Of a stretch of 64,000 bases of DNA, positions 9,246 through 18,187 are shown in pieces. The notes under the pieces were generated by a model that did no database searches, was not told the DNA's origin, and was given only the letters and a program-made list of their open reading frames with translations. Position numbers and translations under genes: made by a program. Each line of letters opens with the position of its first letter. The first letter of the stretch is position 1. This DNA comes from Ilyomonas sp965247435 (GTDB lineage Bacteria; Bacteroidota; Bacteroidia; Chitinophagales; Chitinophagaceae), in NCBI GenBank assembly GCA_965247435.1, contig OZ252019.1, forward strand, positions 5,022,001 through 5,086,000, written 5' to 3'.

Positions 9246-9692
9246 ATGTCTATGGTGGCATTTCATTATGCTGATATTAAATCACGCATCCGGCAAAAGC
9301 AAAAACTGTTACAATTTGTACGGCATTTGTTTATTGCAGAAAAGAAATCTCTTAAAAAAATTGATGTCGTTTTCTGCACAGATGAATATTTACTTTCGCT
9401 AAATAGGCATTTTTTAAATCACGATTATTTCACGGACATTTTAACATTCAATAATTCTTTTGATCATTCTGATACGATAATCGGAGAATTATATATTAGT
9501 TTAGATAGAATCAGAGAAAATTCGATTCAATTTGAAGCTATTTATGAAATCGAATTAATACGGGTGATTTTTCATGGTTTGTTACACTTATGTGGTTATA
9601 ATGATTCTTCACAGGCAGATAAAGTTTTAATGAGACAAAAAGAAAACTTTTATTTGAAGCAATTTGAAACGTTTCACGTGGAAACGAAGTAA
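9246..9692 (+). CDS. ybeY: Endoribonuclease YbeY
   Basis: A 148-residue zinc-dependent RNase involved in 16S rRNA 3' maturation and ribosome quality control. The metal site is seen as HGLLHLCGYND near residues 111-121. The first two His and the final Asp fit the HxxxHxxxxxH/D arrangement used in Bacteroidota. ATG 9246 is chosen over the 22-codon longer frame because YbeY proteins start close to the VxFHYxD segment. The 3' end of the gene carries a parS-like palindrome. mnmG follows after 17 bases and is probably co-transcribed. Confidence 0.92.
   Translation: MSMVAFHYADIKSRIRQKQKLLQFVRHLFIAEKKSLKKIDVVFCTDEYLLSLNRHFLNHDYFTDILTFNNSFDHSDTIIGELYISLDRIRENSIQFEAIYEIELIRVIFHGLLHLCGYNDSSQADKVLMRQKENFYLKQFETFHVETK
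9670..9685. promoter_or_regulatory. parS-like ParB-binding site (copy 1)
   Basis: CGTTTCACGTGGAAAC matches 13 of 16 positions of the widely conserved parS palindrome (TGTTYCACGTGRAACA). It lies inside the last codons of ybeY, just before mnmG, and a second similar site lies at 16644. Whether it binds ParB is inferred from the match only. Confidence 0.5.
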
Positions 9693-9709
9693 ATTTTTAA
9701 TATTAACCG

Positions 9710-11578
9710 ATGTTTAATCAATATGATGTAATTGTGGCAGGAGCCGGTCATGCAGGATGTGAAGCAGCAGCCGCGGCCGCTAATATGGGCAGTAAAGTGT
9801 TGCTGATAACTATGAACATGCAAACAATTGCCCAGATGAGTTGCAATCCGGCAATGGGCGGCATTGCGAAAGGGCAGATTGTAAAAGAAATTGATGCGTT
9901 GGGAGGTTATAGCGGAATGGTAACGAACAGAAGCCTGTTACAATTCCGGATGTTAAACAAAAGTAAAGGTCCGGCAATGTGGAGCCCGCGCGCGCAATGC
10001 GACCGTATGCTGTTTGCATCGTCCTGGCGTTCATTATTAGAAAAAACACAAAACGTAGATTTTTACCAGGATACTCTACAAACGGTGGTTGTTGAAAACA
10101 ATACCGTATATGGTGTAACTACCGGTCTGGGGCACCAAATTTTTGCAAAATCTGTAGTTCTAACCAGCGGTACATTTCTAAATGGCGTTATTCATATTGG
10201 TGAGAAGCGATTTGGCGGTGGCAGGGTGGCTGAAAAAGCTGCACTTGGCCTAACCGAACAATTAGAAAAATTGGGCTTTATCAGTAGCCGGCTAAAAACA
10301 GGTACGCCACCGCGCGTGGATGGAAGAAGTTTAAATTATTCGGTAATGGAAGAGCAAAAAGGCGACGAAGAAATGACCGGTTTTTCATTTATGGAAAACC
10401 CGGCTATTAAAGCAGAAGCTCAGCTTAGTTGTTATATCACTTATACGAATACTTCGGTACACGATATTTTAAAAACCGGTTTTGATAGAAGCCCGATGTA
10501 CACCGGCAGGATAGCAGGTACCGGGCCAAGGTATTGTCCGAGTATTGAAGATAAAATCAACCGGTTTGCCGAGCGTGACCGGCACCAGATATTCGTAGAG
10601 CCGGAAGGATTTGATACGGTAGAAATTTACGTGAATGGCTTCTCTACTTCTCTACCGGAGGAGGTACAACACAAAGCGTTGCAACTGATACCGGGATTTG
10701 AAAACGTAAAAATGTTCCGGCCGGGTTATGCCATTGAATACGATTATTTTCCGCCGACTCAGCTAACAAATTCATTAGAAACAAAGCTGATCAAAAACTT
10801 ATTTTTTGCAGGACAAATAAATGGTACCACCGGCTATGAAGAAGCGGCCTGCCAGGGCATAATTGCGGGTATGAATGCACATCTTGCGGTAAGAGACCAG
10901 CCGGCTTTCGTTTTAAAAAGAAACGAAGCATATATTGGCGTACTTATAGACGATCTGATTAATAAAGGTACCGATGAGCCGTACCGCATGTTTACGAGCC
11001 GCGCAGAATACAGAACATTGCTCCGGCAAGACAATGCCGACTTACGGCTAACAGAAAAGAGCCATGCCGTTGGTTTAGCCACAACAGAGCGATTAAAAAA
11101 AGTACAACAAAAGAAAGCTAATACGCTTTCTATAAAAAGTATTTTAGAAATTACCTCCGTAGAGCCTTCAGAAATAAATACTTATTTACAGGAACAGGAT
11201 TCTGCGCTGATTACTGAAAAGCAAAAGTTGTCTAAAATATTATTACGGCCGGACATCAGCCTGGCTGGTTTAATTAAAACATCGGATAAGATACAAGTGC
11301 TGCTTAATAAGTATACTATAGAAGAACTGGAGCAGGCAGAAATACAGGTGAAATATGAACGCTATATTGAAAAGGAAGAAGACATGGCAAAACGCTTAAG
11401 CCAGTTGGAAGCACTTACCATTCCGGAAACATTTGATTATAACCGCATAACGGCTTTAAGCAATGAAGCACTTCAAAAATTCCGGAAAATAAAACCTAAA
11501 ACATTAGGGCAGGCGAGCCGTATAAGTGGTGTAAACCCAAGTGATATACAAATGCTTATGGTTTATATCGGCCGGTAA
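9710..11578 (+). CDS. mnmG: tRNA uridine-5-carboxymethylaminomethyl synthesis enzyme
   Basis: A 622-residue FAD protein (old name GidA). With MnmE it makes the cmnm5 modification of wobble uridine in tRNA. The N-terminal FAD-binding loop is GAGHAGCEAAAAAA (about residues 11-24). The family signatures GGIAKGQIVKEIDALGG and TGTPPRVDGRS are present, and CQGIIAGMNA lies near the second FAD contact. The length is normal. It follows ybeY directly. In many bacteria this gene is near the replication origin, which fits the parS-like site in front of it but does not prove it. Confidence 0.97.
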   Translation: MFNQYDVIVAGAGHAGCEAAAAAANMGSKVLLITMNMQTIAQMSCNPAMGGIAKGQIVKEIDALGGYSGMVTNRSLLQFRMLNKSKGPAMWSPRAQCDRMLFASSWRSLLEKTQNVDFYQDTLQTVVVENNTVYGVTTGLGHQIFAKSVVLTSGTFLNGVIHIGEKRFGGGRVAEKAALGLTEQLEKLGFISSRLKTGTPPRVDGRSLNYSVMEEQKGDEEMTGFSFMENPAIKAEAQLSCYITYTNTSVHDILKTGFDRSPMYTGRIAGTGPRYCPSIEDKINRFAERDRHQIFVEPEGFDTVEIYVNGFSTSLPEEVQHKALQLIPGFENVKMFRPGYAIEYDYFPPTQLTNSLETKLIKNLFFAGQINGTTGYEEAACQGIIAGMNAHLAVRDQPAFVLKRNEAYIGVLIDDLINKGTDEPYRMFTSRAEYRTLLRQDNADLRLTEKSHAVGLATTERLKKVQQKKANTLSIKSILEITSVEPSEINTYLQEQDSALITEKQKLSKILLRPDISLAGLIKTSDKIQVLLNKYTIEELEQAEIQVKYERYIEKEEDMAKRLSQLEALTIPETFDYNRITALSNEALQKFRKIKPKTLGQASRISGVNPSDIQMLMVYIGR

Positions 11579-11716
11579 CGCTACAACAACAAGTTCTTAG
11601 TCCTGATTAGTTTTGCACGATGTACTTTGCTTATTTGCAAAATACAGGTTAAAAGCTGCTATAACTTACTCAGGTACCCGCCGCTGTAGTAATATTACAC
11701 AAAAACCCGCCTGCGG

Positions 11717-12487
11717 TTGTACAAACATATATTTTTAATACTATTCATATTTTGTTGCTTTACAGCTAACTCCCAGACTTTTGAGCTGCAAGGTACCGTA
11801 TATGATTATGCCAACCGGCAACCGGTGGATGCAGTGTCGGTAATATGTACCTGCGGTAGCGGCACGGTTACCGGTTCAAACGGGCATTATACGCTCCGGG
11901 TTTCGCAGCAGGACTCTGTTTATTTCTCTTACTTGGGGAAAAACACGGTTAAATATCCGCTGGACACGATTAAAAATATTGCTGACTTTGAAATCGGGCT
12001 TCATATAGATGCCAGGTGGTTGCCCGAAGTAAAGGTATTCACACATAATTACCGGCTCGATTCTATTCAAAACCGCAGGGATTACGCCAAAATATTTGAC
12101 TATAAAAAACCGGGCTTGCGCATCAATAGCAATACTACACCTACTTATATTCCCGGCTCCGTTACAGCCGGCCTCGATTTGGATGCACTGATAAATATGT
12201 TTCGCTTCCGCCGCAACCGGCAAATACAGAGTTTTCAAAACAGGCTGCTGCAGGAAGAGCAGGATAAATATATTGATCACCGCTACAGCAAACGGCTGGT
12301 AAAACAACTAACTGCCTTGGAGCCGCCCGAGATTGATTCTTTTATGACAGCTTACCGGCCGCAATACGACATACTCCAACAAATGAACGACCTCGAGTTA
12401 GGCTATTATGTACAACTCTGTTTTAAAGACTATACCCGGCAAAAGATGAGTTCCCCGGCAAGGCGCACGATCTTAGGGGTGGAATAA
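11717..12487 (+). CDS. Secreted carboxypeptidase-regulatory-like domain protein
   Basis: A 256-residue protein starting at TTG 11717. It has a clear signal peptide ending NSQ (about residue 20). Residues 22-95 form a carboxypeptidase D regulatory-like fold (LQGTVYDYANRQPVDAVSVI, then GSNGHYTLRV), which is common at the front of Bacteroidota periplasmic proteins. The C-terminal 130 residues are Arg/Gln-rich and helical with no domain I recognise. The layout matches unnamed carboxypeptidase-like regulatory proteins. It stands alone between mnmG and nadA. Confidence 0.75.
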   Translation: MYKHIFLILFIFCCFTANSQTFELQGTVYDYANRQPVDAVSVICTCGSGTVTGSNGHYTLRVSQQDSVYFSYLGKNTVKYPLDTIKNIADFEIGLHIDARWLPEVKVFTHNYRLDSIQNRRDYAKIFDYKKPGLRINSNTTPTYIPGSVTAGLDLDALINMFRFRRNRQIQSFQNRLLQEEQDKYIDHRYSKRLVKQLTALEPPEIDSFMTAYRPQYDILQQMNDLELGYYVQLCFKDYTRQKMSSPARRTILGVE

Positions 12488-12527
12488 AATTGCTCACTGC
12501 CTATATAACCCTTTTAAGCCCTTCTTC

Positions 12528-13535
12528 CTAACCGATGAGGCCAACCTTCCGGCTGATCTCCAGCATGCGCTCTATGGGCTTTAAAGCAGCCTTCCGCAGG
12601 CCTTCTTCCATTAACAGTTCCGGCGTTTCGTATTCCATACATAGGTACACCTTCTCCAGTGTGTTCAGTTTCATGTGCGGGCAATCGTTACAGGCGCAGC
12701 TATTGTCGGGCGGTGCGGGAATAAACGTCTTCTCCGGTGCATCCTTTTGCATCTGGTGCAGTATGCCGGTTTCGGTGGCTACAATGTATTCCTGCGTACT
12801 GTCCTGCACTGCATAGCGGAGGATCTGCGTAGTGCTGCCGATATAATCTGCCACGCGCAGGATAGCGTCTTCGCATTCGGGGTGGGCGAGGACCTTAGCA
12901 GCCGGATGGCGCATTTTTAGCTTTATTATTTTTTCAAGGCTGAAAATTTCGTGCACCATGCAGGCGCCATTCCATAAGACCATATTCCGGCCGGTCTTTT
13001 TGTTGAGGTATGCGCCCAGGTTTTTATCCGGTGCAAAAATGATGGGTTGTTCCTCCGGAATACTCTCAATAATCTTCTCCGCATTGCTGCTGGTGCAGAT
13101 AATATCGCTCAGCGCCTTTATCTCGGCCGAGCAGTTGACGTACGATACCACCAGGTGGCCCGGATGCTGCTCTTTAAAGCGCTTAAACAAGGGCGCGGGC
13201 GCACTGTCGGCCAGCGAGCAGCCGGCGTTTAAATCGGGCAGTAACACCTTTTTGGAAGGGTTCAGGATCTTGGCCGTTTCTGCCATAAAGTGCACACCGG
13301 CAAATACAATGATGTCGGCGTTTGTTTTAGATGCATATTGAGCCAGCCCCAGGCTATCCCCAATATAGTCGGCCACATCCTGGATGTCGGGCTCCTGGTA
13401 GTAGTGCGCGAGCAGCACAGCATTCTTTTCCTTCTTCAGCCGTTCTATTTCTGCAAACAAGTCAATCGCCGGATCAATATCAATATCAAGGAACCCTCTT
13501 TTGGGCACTTTCAGCATTGCTTCTTCAATGTTCAT
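12528..13535 (-). CDS. nadA: Quinolinate synthase A
   Basis: A 335-residue 4Fe-4S enzyme that condenses iminoaspartate and dihydroxyacetone phosphate to quinolinate in NAD synthesis. Conserved features include LAHYYQEPDIQDVADYIGDS (about 42-61), VHFMAETAKILNP and LPDLNAGCSLAD (Cys near 106). VNCSAEIKA, HPEC and the C-terminal CACNDCPHM complete the set. The three cluster cysteines fall in the expected places. nadB and nadC are not in the window. Upstream is a 430-base gap with palindromes that could be regulatory. Confidence 0.96.
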   Translation of the reverse strand: MNIEEAMLKVPKRGFLDIDIDPAIDLFAEIERLKKEKNAVLLAHYYQEPDIQDVADYIGDSLGLAQYASKTNADIIVFAGVHFMAETAKILNPSKKVLLPDLNAGCSLADSAPAPLFKRFKEQHPGHLVVSYVNCSAEIKALSDIICTSSNAEKIIESIPEEQPIIFAPDKNLGAYLNKKTGRNMVLWNGACMVHEIFSLEKIIKLKMRHPAAKVLAHPECEDAILRVADYIGSTTQILRYAVQDSTQEYIVATETGILHQMQKDAPEKTFIPAPPDNSCACNDCPHMKLNTLEKVYLCMEYETPELLMEEGLRKAALKPIERMLEISRKVGLIG

Positions 13536-13969
13536 ATCTTTTGTAGTATGTATTTAATAATACTTATTTATATAAAAAAGCTATTACTATTACGGGTGTG
13601 TATATCGTAATAACTTTCTTATACACAGGGTGCAAAGTTAATTATCCCATAGGTTTTTCACAGGTATTCACATAAACGTTAACAGCAGCAATATACAGCG
13701 GGCCTGCATTTTACCGGTTTATAAACATCTAAAGTATAAGAGCAATACACACTGCACATTTGCAGTATGCACAGGTATGCACTGTGCATTAAGGGCGGAT
13801 AAATGGTTTGCATTTTACTGCTTTCCGCAATTTGGGTATAAAACGGTGCATTTGTTCAATCCGTTTGCACAAATGCGATGATGATTTTTGTGTTTTTACA
13901 CCCGTTATGCAGGTTATGCACAGGGGTGGTGTGAATAGTGGAAGATGAAGTAAGATGTGCTATTTTGTG
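13536..13969. promoter_or_regulatory. nadA upstream gap with TGCAC-rich palindromes
   Basis: This non-coding gap carries a perfect inverted repeat at 13767-13789 (ATGCACAG, seven-base spacer, CTGTGCAT). Several more TGCAC/GTGCA half-sites lie between 13748 and 13885. Such clustered half-sites could be operators for an NAD-responsive regulator, since the gap is upstream of nadA, but no regulator gene is present and the link is inferred. Confidence 0.35.
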
Positions 13970-14567
13970 ATGAAAAAGCAGTTGCCCGATTTATTTATAA
14001 TTGCCGGTTGTAATGGTGCAGAAAAACAACTGCATCTTATACCGTACTTCCCGAACTGTTGCAGGTAAAAGAGTTTGTAAATGCAGATGAAATTGCGAGG
14101 GACTTTCTCCTTTTCAGCCGGATAAGGTGGCTATTGAAGCCGGTAAAATAATGCTTCGGCGGCTGCAGGATTTGCTCCATCAAAAGGTGGATTTCGCTTT
14201 TGAAACCATGCTTGCTACCCGCAGCTTTGTTAGTTTTATTAATCAGGCAAAGCAAATTGGTTATACTGTTCATCTTATATTTTATTGGTTGAACAGTGTA
14301 GAACTTGCAATTGAACGTGTTAAGATAAGAGGTGTTTTAGGAGGACATAATATTCCAACGGAGACTATTATCCGACGGTATGATGCTGGGCTGCGAAACT
14401 TTATACATTTGTGCAAAGACAGTGTAGATTACTGGATGTTGATGGATAATTCTAAAACAGAACCAGTATTTATTGCAACAGGAGGAAAAGAACAATTACA
14501 GATTATTAACTCTGAAAAGTGGTTAACCATACATAAACTGATAACAGATGACGCCGGAAGAAATTAG
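13970..14567 (+). pseudogene. Zeta-toxin-like P-loop kinase, two frameshifts
   Basis: From ATG 13970 the product begins MKKQLPDLFIIAGCNGA and breaks in the middle of the P-loop. Adding one base after 14021 restores AGKTTASYTVLPELLQ and the following VKEFVNADEIA. A second missing base near 14100 breaks the frame before LSPFQPDKVA. From 14127 to 14567 the frame is open again, with VDFAFETMLATRSFVSF, VHLIFYWLNSVELAIERVK and IPTETIIRRY. The rejoined protein is about 200 residues, normal for zeta-toxin-family kinases, which phosphorylate UDP-sugars or related molecules. Both lesions are single G losses, so a sequencing error is possible. A 50-residue gene overlaps its end. Confidence 0.8.
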
Positions 14568-14700
14568 GAATAAAGTATTGCAAGGCACAAAATTAGCCGT
14601 TGAGCGCTTAATAGAACAAACGCGCAAAGAGAACGGCTATCTCGTTGTATCGCAGGATGGTAAAGTAGTGAAGCTTTATGCGAAGGATATAAAGCGGTAG
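14548..14700 (+). CDS. 50-residue partner of the zeta-like kinase
   Basis: A small frame starting MTPEEIRNKVLQGTKLAVER and ending KLYAKDIKR. It overlaps the last 20 bases of the kinase remnant in another frame, an arrangement typical of coupled two-gene units. It is Lys/Glu-rich, probably one helix followed by a beta hairpin (YLVVSQDGKVVKLY). It may be the antitoxin or an accessory of the kinase. That role is inferred from the position only. Confidence 0.6.
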   Translation: MTPEEIRNKVLQGTKLAVERLIEQTRKENGYLVVSQDGKVVKLYAKDIKR

Positions 14701-14741
14701 TAATTTTTAATTGTTTGATGCCATAAAATAATCTGGTTAGT

Positions 14742-15674
14742 ATGAGTTATGAAGGCAAAATGCTTGAAGATTTAAAGATGCCTTCAAGAAAGGAAGTAGA
14801 ACAGGCACTACTGCTTGCATTATTTAAAAATAATGGCACCATCAAAGAATTTAGTGCAGGTGAAGATATTGTAGATGTAATAGCAACAAATTATGGATTA
14901 AACGAAGAACAGAGAAATGCTTATTTATCAACTATTTATAAGAAAGAAAACAGAGTTAAAAGGTCATCACTTTGGCATCGTTTACTGTTTCGTGCTGCTG
15001 ATAACTTGGCAAAGGAGAAATTGGTTTCTCGCCCTACTCAAACACTTTTACTTACAAAAAGGAAAGAGTGGATGCTTACTGAAAATGGTTATGATGCAGT
15101 TTTGAATCATTTAAACATTCCAACAGAACAAAAAGAAATCTTACCAATTCGGTCTTATGAAGTTCAAAAAATAATTAATAAATTAATTGAGACACCAAGA
15201 CTCAATGATTATCAGCCAATCGAAGAAAGAAAGGTGTCTACTATTGTTACTAAAGAGATTTCAATTAGAAAACGTGGTTTCCGGCAAGCTGTTATTGAAG
15301 TATACGATTTTAAGTGTGCAGTTTGTGGATTAAAAATTAATTCTCCAAAACGTACTATTTGGGAAGTTGAAGCAGCGCATATAGTACCACATAGTTTTAA
15401 AGGGAAAGATGATATTTTAAATGGTTTATCACTTTGCCATTTACACCATTGGGCATTTGATGTAGCCTGGTTCAGTATTTTTGATAATTATTCAATTATT
15501 GTTTCTCCTGAAGCAAACAATCTAAGGGATGAATTCGGTAAACTTGGTAACTACGATTTAGTAAAAGCACTTACTAAATCTGTTTCAAAGATTGCTTTAC
15601 CCTCTTATGAGAATGTTTATCCACATCTAAACTCGATCAAATGGCATCGGGAAAATGTTTTTAATAAAAAATAG
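14742..15674 (+). CDS. HNH endonuclease with Mrr-like N-terminal domain
   Basis: A 310-residue protein. Residues about 12-125 form a winged-helix region resembling the Mrr_N DNA-binding domain of type IV restriction enzymes (EVEQALLLALFKNNGTIKEF, and LLTKRKEWMLTENGYDAV). Residues about 180-270 form an HNH nuclease domain with CAVCG, the metal and base residues in AAHIVPHSFKG, and LSLCHLHHWAFD. It is probably a restriction-type nuclease that cuts foreign or modified DNA. It sits next to a zeta-kinase remnant and a restriction-enzyme stump in a decayed defence islet, with no methylase beside it. Confidence 0.82.
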   Translation: MSYEGKMLEDLKMPSRKEVEQALLLALFKNNGTIKEFSAGEDIVDVIATNYGLNEEQRNAYLSTIYKKENRVKRSSLWHRLLFRAADNLAKEKLVSRPTQTLLLTKRKEWMLTENGYDAVLNHLNIPTEQKEILPIRSYEVQKIINKLIETPRLNDYQPIEERKVSTIVTKEISIRKRGFRQAVIEVYDFKCAVCGLKINSPKRTIWEVEAAHIVPHSFKGKDDILNGLSLCHLHHWAFDVAWFSIFDNYSIIVSPEANNLRDEFGKLGNYDLVKALTKSVSKIALPSYENVYPHLNSIKWHRENVFNKK

Positions 15675-15677
15675 AAT

Positions 15678-15896
15678 ATGAAAAGTCAAAAGAAAAATAC
15701 TGTTTTTTATTCTTTGAATGAACAAGATATTCAACATGTTGCAAAAAGAGTAGTTAAACGAAAGCTTGACGACATGGAAATTGAAAGTGTAAAAAGAGTA
15801 ATTTCCTCTAACATAAGTTGGTATGAGATTACAAAAGATGCTATTCATGAAATAATTAGAGCAAAAGAAGAATTCAATCCTATTGTAACAACTTAG
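15678..15896 (+). CDS. Small protein of unknown function next to the HNH gene
   Basis: A 72-residue Lys-rich frame starting three bases after the HNH stop. It contains VAKRVVKRKLDDMEIESVKRVI, then a short helix, and no cysteines or signal peptide. Its close spacing suggests co-transcription with the HNH gene. No family is recognised. It may be an accessory or immunity factor, but nothing in the sequence shows this. Confidence 0.5.
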   Translation: MKSQKKNTVFYSLNEQDIQHVAKRVVKRKLDDMEIESVKRVISSNISWYEITKDAIHEIIRAKEEFNPIVTT

Positions 15897-15903
15897 CTTT
15901 TAA

Positions 15904-16341
15904 GAAAAGCAGGTTTATCTGGATAAGTCAGGTCCAAATTGGGCAAATGGTGGCCAGATTATAAATTTGATAAATGAGTTTAATGCTGCAAGAAAACGAT
16001 TTAGTACTTCCGGTGGTATTGTTAATCTGGTTTGTATAAACGGCTGTTGTTATGGTAAGACCAGAGAACGATATGAATATAAAGCAAAGGGTAATTACTA
16101 TAAAGTTTGTGGGCAGCGATTTTGGGAATTAATTTCAGGAAATGCTACTTTGTACACCGATCTTATTATTCCATTAGGATACAAAGCTCAGGAAAGGAAT
16201 GATGAATTTAATGAAATGTTTAACAACCTTACTAACAGATTAACTTTAGAATTTATGCAAGACTTTTGTAACATAGATGGAAGTATTAACTGGAACAAGC
16301 TAATTGTTTTTAATTCTGAATTTGTACCAAATAAAACCTAA
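15904..16341 (+). pseudogene. C-terminal stump of a PmeII-type restriction endonuclease
   Basis: The open frame begins after a stop at 15901 and reads KSGPNWANGGQIINL, NLVCINGCCYG, YKVCGQRFWELISGN, IPLGYKAQERNDEF and INWNKLIVFNSEF. This is the C-terminal half of PmeII-family type II restriction endonucleases as I remember them, starting near the catalytic KSGPNW segment. The N-terminal half, including the acidic metal ligands, is absent and the only in-frame start is a TTG at 15967. No cognate methylase is present, so this is a dead remnant. Confidence 0.65.
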
Positions 16342-16641
16342 ACAAAGAATTAAGCAGAAATTACCCTCTATAAAATCTCCTTAATCGCCCCATAAAATCT
16401 CCTGAACCGCTTTTTTCATTTCCCAACCTCTTTTATCTTCCGTTTCCAATTGTTTTTTAAGCCTGCAGGTGCAGTCTGCAACTATATGCAAGCGGGCACC
16501 CTGCGGTGCCGGTATACCACACAATCGCTGCCCATTGGTGTTCACCAGCTACAGTATAACAAAGAAGGCATGGCAGCCATTACCCAAACGGTGGAAGCAG
16601 TTGATAATGGCGATACCATGAAGGGCATTATAATGGGTTGA
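16342..16641 (+). pseudogene. Unidentified coding remnant
   Basis: A short open stretch (about 16450-16641) ends in a plausible protein C-terminus (VEAVDNGDTMKGIIMG) but has no sensible start or upstream domain. Codon use looks coding over the last 35 codons. It may be the tail of a dehydrogenase-like gene lost by deletion, but I do not recognise it firmly. The rest of this interval holds nothing recognisable. Confidence 0.3.
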
Positions 16642-16643
16642 AA

Positions 16644-16659
16644 TATTCCACGTGGAAAG
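16644..16659. promoter_or_regulatory. parS-like ParB-binding site (copy 2)
   Basis: TATTCCACGTGGAAAG contains a perfect 12-base palindrome (TTCCACGTGGAA) and matches 13 of 16 positions of the conserved parS consensus. It is intergenic, just after a gene remnant, 7 kb from the copy at 9670. A perfect match of this 12-mer is not expected by chance in 64 kb. Confidence 0.55.
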
Positions 16660-16669
16660 TAAAATGTTG

Positions 16670-16699
16670 AAAGCCGGAGCTTATATGTCCCGGCTTTTT
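16670..16699 (+). terminator. Rho-independent terminator
   Basis: The stem AAAGCCGG / CCGGCTTT has a 12-base loop and a T run. It is probably left over from the gene whose tail lies at 16450-16641. Confidence 0.75.
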
Positions 16700-16802
16700 A
16701 TTAAAGGATGCATTAAGAAAGGCAAGTATTCAGCTTTTGCGAAGAGCAACACACAACTTATCGGCACTTAAATTGTCCCTCTTCTTTTTCAAATTTAACC
16801 TG

Positions 16803-18113
16803 ATGAAATATGCCTTTTTGTGCAGTGTTGCGCTGGCATCGCTGTTGAGCACAAGTTGCAACAACACTAAAAAAGAAGAAAATAAGGACAAGGCCGATAC
16901 TGTGGCCACCACCGCGCAGGAGCTTAACCTGCCGGCGCCTTACAATACCAAATCTGTCGCTAACTATTGTAAAGTAATTGGCTGGCAACAAGGCAAAACG
17001 CCCGTTGTACCGGCAGGCTTCACTGTTACTGCTTATGCGAAAGATTTGATCAATCCACGCAACGTATATCAGGCGCCCAACGGCGATGTATTTGTGGTAG
17101 AATCGAATACCGAATCCAAAGGCATTAAGGATAAGCTGAACGGCAAAGCAAAATCGCAGCGGCTGGACGAAAGTGCTAACCGCATTACTTTGCTGCGCGA
17201 CAAAAACAAAGATGGTGTACCGGAAAGCCGTACTGTTTACCTCGCTGGTCTTACCCAGCCGTATGGTGTACTGGTAATAAACAATGCCTTTTATGTAGCC
17301 AATACCGATGGCGTGTGGCAATATCCATACAACCCGCAGGATAGCATAATGACATCGCCGGGCAAAAAAATTGTGAAATTGCCTGCCGGTGGTTACAACA
17401 ACCACTGGACGCGCAACATTATTGCCAATAAAGACGGAAGCAAAATATTTATTGCTGTAGGCAGTGGCAGCAATGTAGCCGAGCATGGTTTAGCAAACGA
17501 AGTGCGCCGCGCCGACGTGCTGCAGGTAAACCCTGATGGCAGCGGCGAAATAACATACGCAAGCGGCCTCAGAAACCCGGCCGGCATTGCCCTCCAGCCT
17601 AGTACCGGCAAACTGTATGCAGCGGTTAATGAGCGCGACGAATTAGGCGACGAGCTGGTGCCGGATTATTTTACCAGCGTGCAACCCGGCGGCTTTTATG
17701 GCTGGCCTTATAGTTATTACGGTGCACACGAAGACCCGCGGATGAAAGACAAACAGCAGCCGGAACTGGTAAAAAAAGCGATTGTTCCGGATGTGTCGCT
17801 GGGCTCGCATGTAGCAGCGTTGGGGCTCACTTTTTATCATGGCAATATGTTTCCGGCACAGTACGCCAATGGTGCTTTCATTGGCGAGCATGGCTCCTGG
17901 AACCGTTCTGCGTTAAGTGGGTACAAAGTGGTGTTTGTACCCTTTGCTAACGGTAAGCCTGGCAAGCCCGAAGATTTTATGACAGGTTTTATTGCGGATG
18001 AAAATAAGAAAGAGGTATATGGCCGGCCGGTAAACCTTGCCGTGCTGCAGGATGGTTCTTTGCTGCTGGCAGATGACAGTGGTAATACAGTGTGGCGGGT
18101 AAGCTATAAATAA
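16803..18113 (+). CDS. PQQ-dependent sugar dehydrogenase-like lipoprotein (L-sorbosone dehydrogenase type)
   Basis: A 436-residue protein from ATG 16803, chosen because it begins directly with a lipoprotein signal (hydrophobic run, then LLSTSC, Cys near residue 19). The body is a six-bladed beta-propeller of the glucose/sorbosone dehydrogenase family. It shows NPRNVYQAPNGDVFVVES, GLTQPYGVLV, ASGLRNPAGIALQP, GGFYGWPYSYYG and GEHGSWNRSALSGYKV, the GxHGSWxR being typical. It would oxidise sugars or aldehydes in the periplasm with PQQ. No PQQ genes are in view, so cofactor and substrate are inferred. Confidence 0.85.
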   Translation: MKYAFLCSVALASLLSTSCNNTKKEENKDKADTVATTAQELNLPAPYNTKSVANYCKVIGWQQGKTPVVPAGFTVTAYAKDLINPRNVYQAPNGDVFVVESNTESKGIKDKLNGKAKSQRLDESANRITLLRDKNKDGVPESRTVYLAGLTQPYGVLVINNAFYVANTDGVWQYPYNPQDSIMTSPGKKIVKLPAGGYNNHWTRNIIANKDGSKIFIAVGSGSNVAEHGLANEVRRADVLQVNPDGSGEITYASGLRNPAGIALQPSTGKLYAAVNERDELGDELVPDYFTSVQPGGFYGWPYSYYGAHEDPRMKDKQQPELVKKAIVPDVSLGSHVAALGLTFYHGNMFPAQYANGAFIGEHGSWNRSALSGYKVVFVPFANGKPGKPEDFMTGFIADENKKEVYGRPVNLAVLQDGSLLLADDSGNTVWRVSYK

Positions 18114-18187
18114 CGAACCGGCGCTTGAAATTTTATTATTCAATAAATGATGTGTGGGTGGGAAGAGTTAATTTTAAACATTACTTT

